From assembly GCA_022601315.1 (NCBI GenBank), contig JAHZIU010000222.1, forward strand, positions 1 to 11,019: a DNA stretch of 11,019 nt. The letters run 5' to 3'. Of the stretch, positions 10,214 to 11,019 are shown piece after piece (positions within the stretch are counted from its first letter, which is position 1; every line of letters begins with the position of its first letter). The position numbers were made by a program, and so were the translations under genes. Below the pieces are notes generated by a model. The model did no database searches and was not told where the DNA came from. It was given only the letters and a program-made list of their open reading frames with translations. This DNA is from Betaproteobacteria bacterium (GTDB lineage Bacteria > Pseudomonadota > Gammaproteobacteria > Burkholderiales > Nitrosomonadaceae).

Positions 10214-10234
10214 TTATGCTTGTAATTTAGACAT
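10214..10234 (-). other. Possible six-codon leader ORF upstream of the peptidase gene
   Basis: ATG at 10234 reads M-S-K-L-Q-A and stops with TAA at 10214-10216, five bases before the peptidase ATG. GGGA lies six bases upstream of it, a weak ribosome site. The peptidase start itself has none, so ribosomes ending here could re-initiate at 10208. An ORF this short can easily arise by chance. Confidence 0.2.
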
Positions 10235-10378
10235 ATTTTATCCCGCAAAAACCAATCTTCTTTATATATAGTATGCGCAATTCCTTCGACTATAAGTTTA
10301 AGAGCCATCGAAATTAATAAAAATTGACTTTTAGCACAGCTTCAATATTTTCGGAAATGGAACACTATCAAGTCGTAT

Positions 10379-10394
10379 GCTCCTTTCCCTCCTT
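10379..10394 (-). promoter_or_regulatory. Strong double Shine-Dalgarno-like purine tract without an obvious gene
   Basis: On the minus strand the sequence AAGGAGGGAAAGGAGC starts 12 bases after the stop of the TPR gene. It contains two close matches to the anti-Shine-Dalgarno complement. Eight bases beyond the second match, a TTG at 10371 opens a nine-codon frame ending with TGA at 10342-10344. No longer ORF follows. It may be a relic ribosome site or a chance purine tract. Confidence 0.35.
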
Positions 10395-10406
10395 AAAGAA
10401 TAAATA

Positions 10407-11019
10407 TTAAGTCTCTGAGGACAGATTATTCAATAATTCAGTGAGTTTCGTGAAACGAGGTTCCCCTGGGCACAATGTATCTGCCGCTTCAAGACTTTCG
10501 CGAGCTTCTCTAATAAACTCTGGGCTTCGACCTATCTTTTGAATATATACAATGAGCACATGCGCCAAATTGAACAAAACACGTGCATTATCAGGCATCA
10601 CTTGACGAGCACTGCGCATTGCATTGACTGCCTCTTCGTATTTCTCCTCACGTATTAATAAAACACCGGAATTCATCATTTCTTTCGCTTCCTTGCGTGA
10701 AGCTTCAATTAATATAGCGCCTTCATCACCCAAACCGGCTTGTTCAAATATTTTATTGGCATCTTGAAATAAGGCGTTATTATCAGGATTACTCCTGATC
10801 TCTTTCTGCAACACAGCAATCGCACTCTCCTTATTGCCTGTTGCTATAAATAATTGGACGATATCTAATGCTCGTTCACTATCTTGAGTGTGTTTTTTAT
10901 CGCTCACACGCTTACCAAGTTCTGCTGCAATTTCATGCGCTTTCTCTGCATTACCGCTTTCATTGTGTATCAAACCTTCTACGACCATCGCTTTGAATTG
11001 AACATCTTCTGAAGAAAAC
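10407..11019 (-). CDS. TPR-repeat protein, C-terminal 203 residues (gene runs past the right edge)
   Basis: The frame is open to the last base of the window. The ATG at 10988 is therefore probably internal, since upstream codons still read F-S-S-E-D-V-Q-F-K-A. The protein is cytoplasmic in appearance, with no signal peptide or membrane segment in this part. It is made of helical hairpins of the tetratricopeptide type. The clearest is MNSGVLLIREEKYEEAVNAM followed by RQVMPDNARVLFNLAHVL, and earlier ones include ATGNKESAIAVLQKEIRSNP. The stretch AGLGDEGAILIEASRKEA before the main TPR resembles the tails of betaproteobacterial proteins joining a CheY-like receiver to TPRs. From memory this is the likeliest identity, but the receiver part would lie outside the window. 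It is on the same strand as the peptidase gene, 198 bases upstream of it, and no clear terminator separates them. Confidence 0.8.
   Translation of the reverse strand, partial: FSSEDVQFKAMVVEGLIHNESGNAEKAHEIAAELGKRVSDKKHTQDSERALDIVQLFIATGNKESAIAVLQKEIRSNPDNNALFQDANKIFEQAGLGDEGAILIEASRKEAKEMMNSGVLLIREEKYEEAVNAMRSARQVMPDNARVLFNLAHVLIVYIQKIGRSPEFIREARESLEAADTLCPGEPRFTKLTELLNNLSSET

Noticed and set aside
10267..10294. Dyad TATAGT/ACTATA with TATATA as the peptidase promoter or operator
   Set aside because: No acceptable -35 sits at the right distance, and a six-base dyad in AT-rich DNA is weak evidence.

Overview
The window looks like a chromosomal segment of a Gram-negative proteobacterium, most likely a betaproteobacterium. 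The evidence is a guaB-guaA purine operon with typical proteobacterial protein sequences, a small secreted DUF4124 protein (a family common in beta- and gammaproteobacteria), and an RTX-type serralysin metallopeptidase of the kind exported by type I secretion. Base composition is moderately AT-rich. A Nitrosomonas-like relative is a reasonable guess, but nothing here proves the genus.

Layout from left to right. (1) Bases 94-4680 (+) encode a 1528-residue exported modular protein: signal peptide, a Kelch/galactose-oxidase-like propeller region with a GGGHA motif, an Ig-like domain, then a tandem super-repeat of [DNRLRE-Ig-Ig]-[DNRLRE-Ig-Ig]-[DNRLRE]. The period is 1179 and then 1173 bases. A likely intrinsic terminator follows at 4728-4761. 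(2) A small secreted DUF4124 protein is encoded on the minus strand (4899-5351), convergent with the giant gene. (3) A divergent intergenic region holds a nested inverted repeat and a good sigma70-type promoter for guaB. (4) guaB (5612-7075) and guaA (7088-8650) form a two-gene operon with a 12-base gap, converting IMP to XMP and XMP to GMP. (5) A serralysin-type M10 zinc metallopeptidase with RTX repeats and a DUF4214-like C-terminus (8631-10208, minus) overlaps the end of guaA tail-to-tail by 20 bases. (6) A TPR protein gene (10407 to beyond the right edge, minus) is present without its N-terminus.

How the genes relate. Only guaB and guaA form a clear functional unit. The modular protein, the DUF4124 protein and the peptidase are all predicted to leave the cytoplasm (the first two by Sec, the peptidase by type I secretion), but nothing in the sequence ties them to one pathway. 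No transporter genes, RNA genes, insertion sequences, CRISPR arrays or phage genes are visible. No stretch over 300 bases lacks a gene.

The most interesting structure is inside the giant gene: a long in-frame tandem duplication in which one 134-base patch of two Ig modules is almost identical (3 mismatches) while the flanking repeat copies have diverged strongly. I see no convincing new multi-gene system here.
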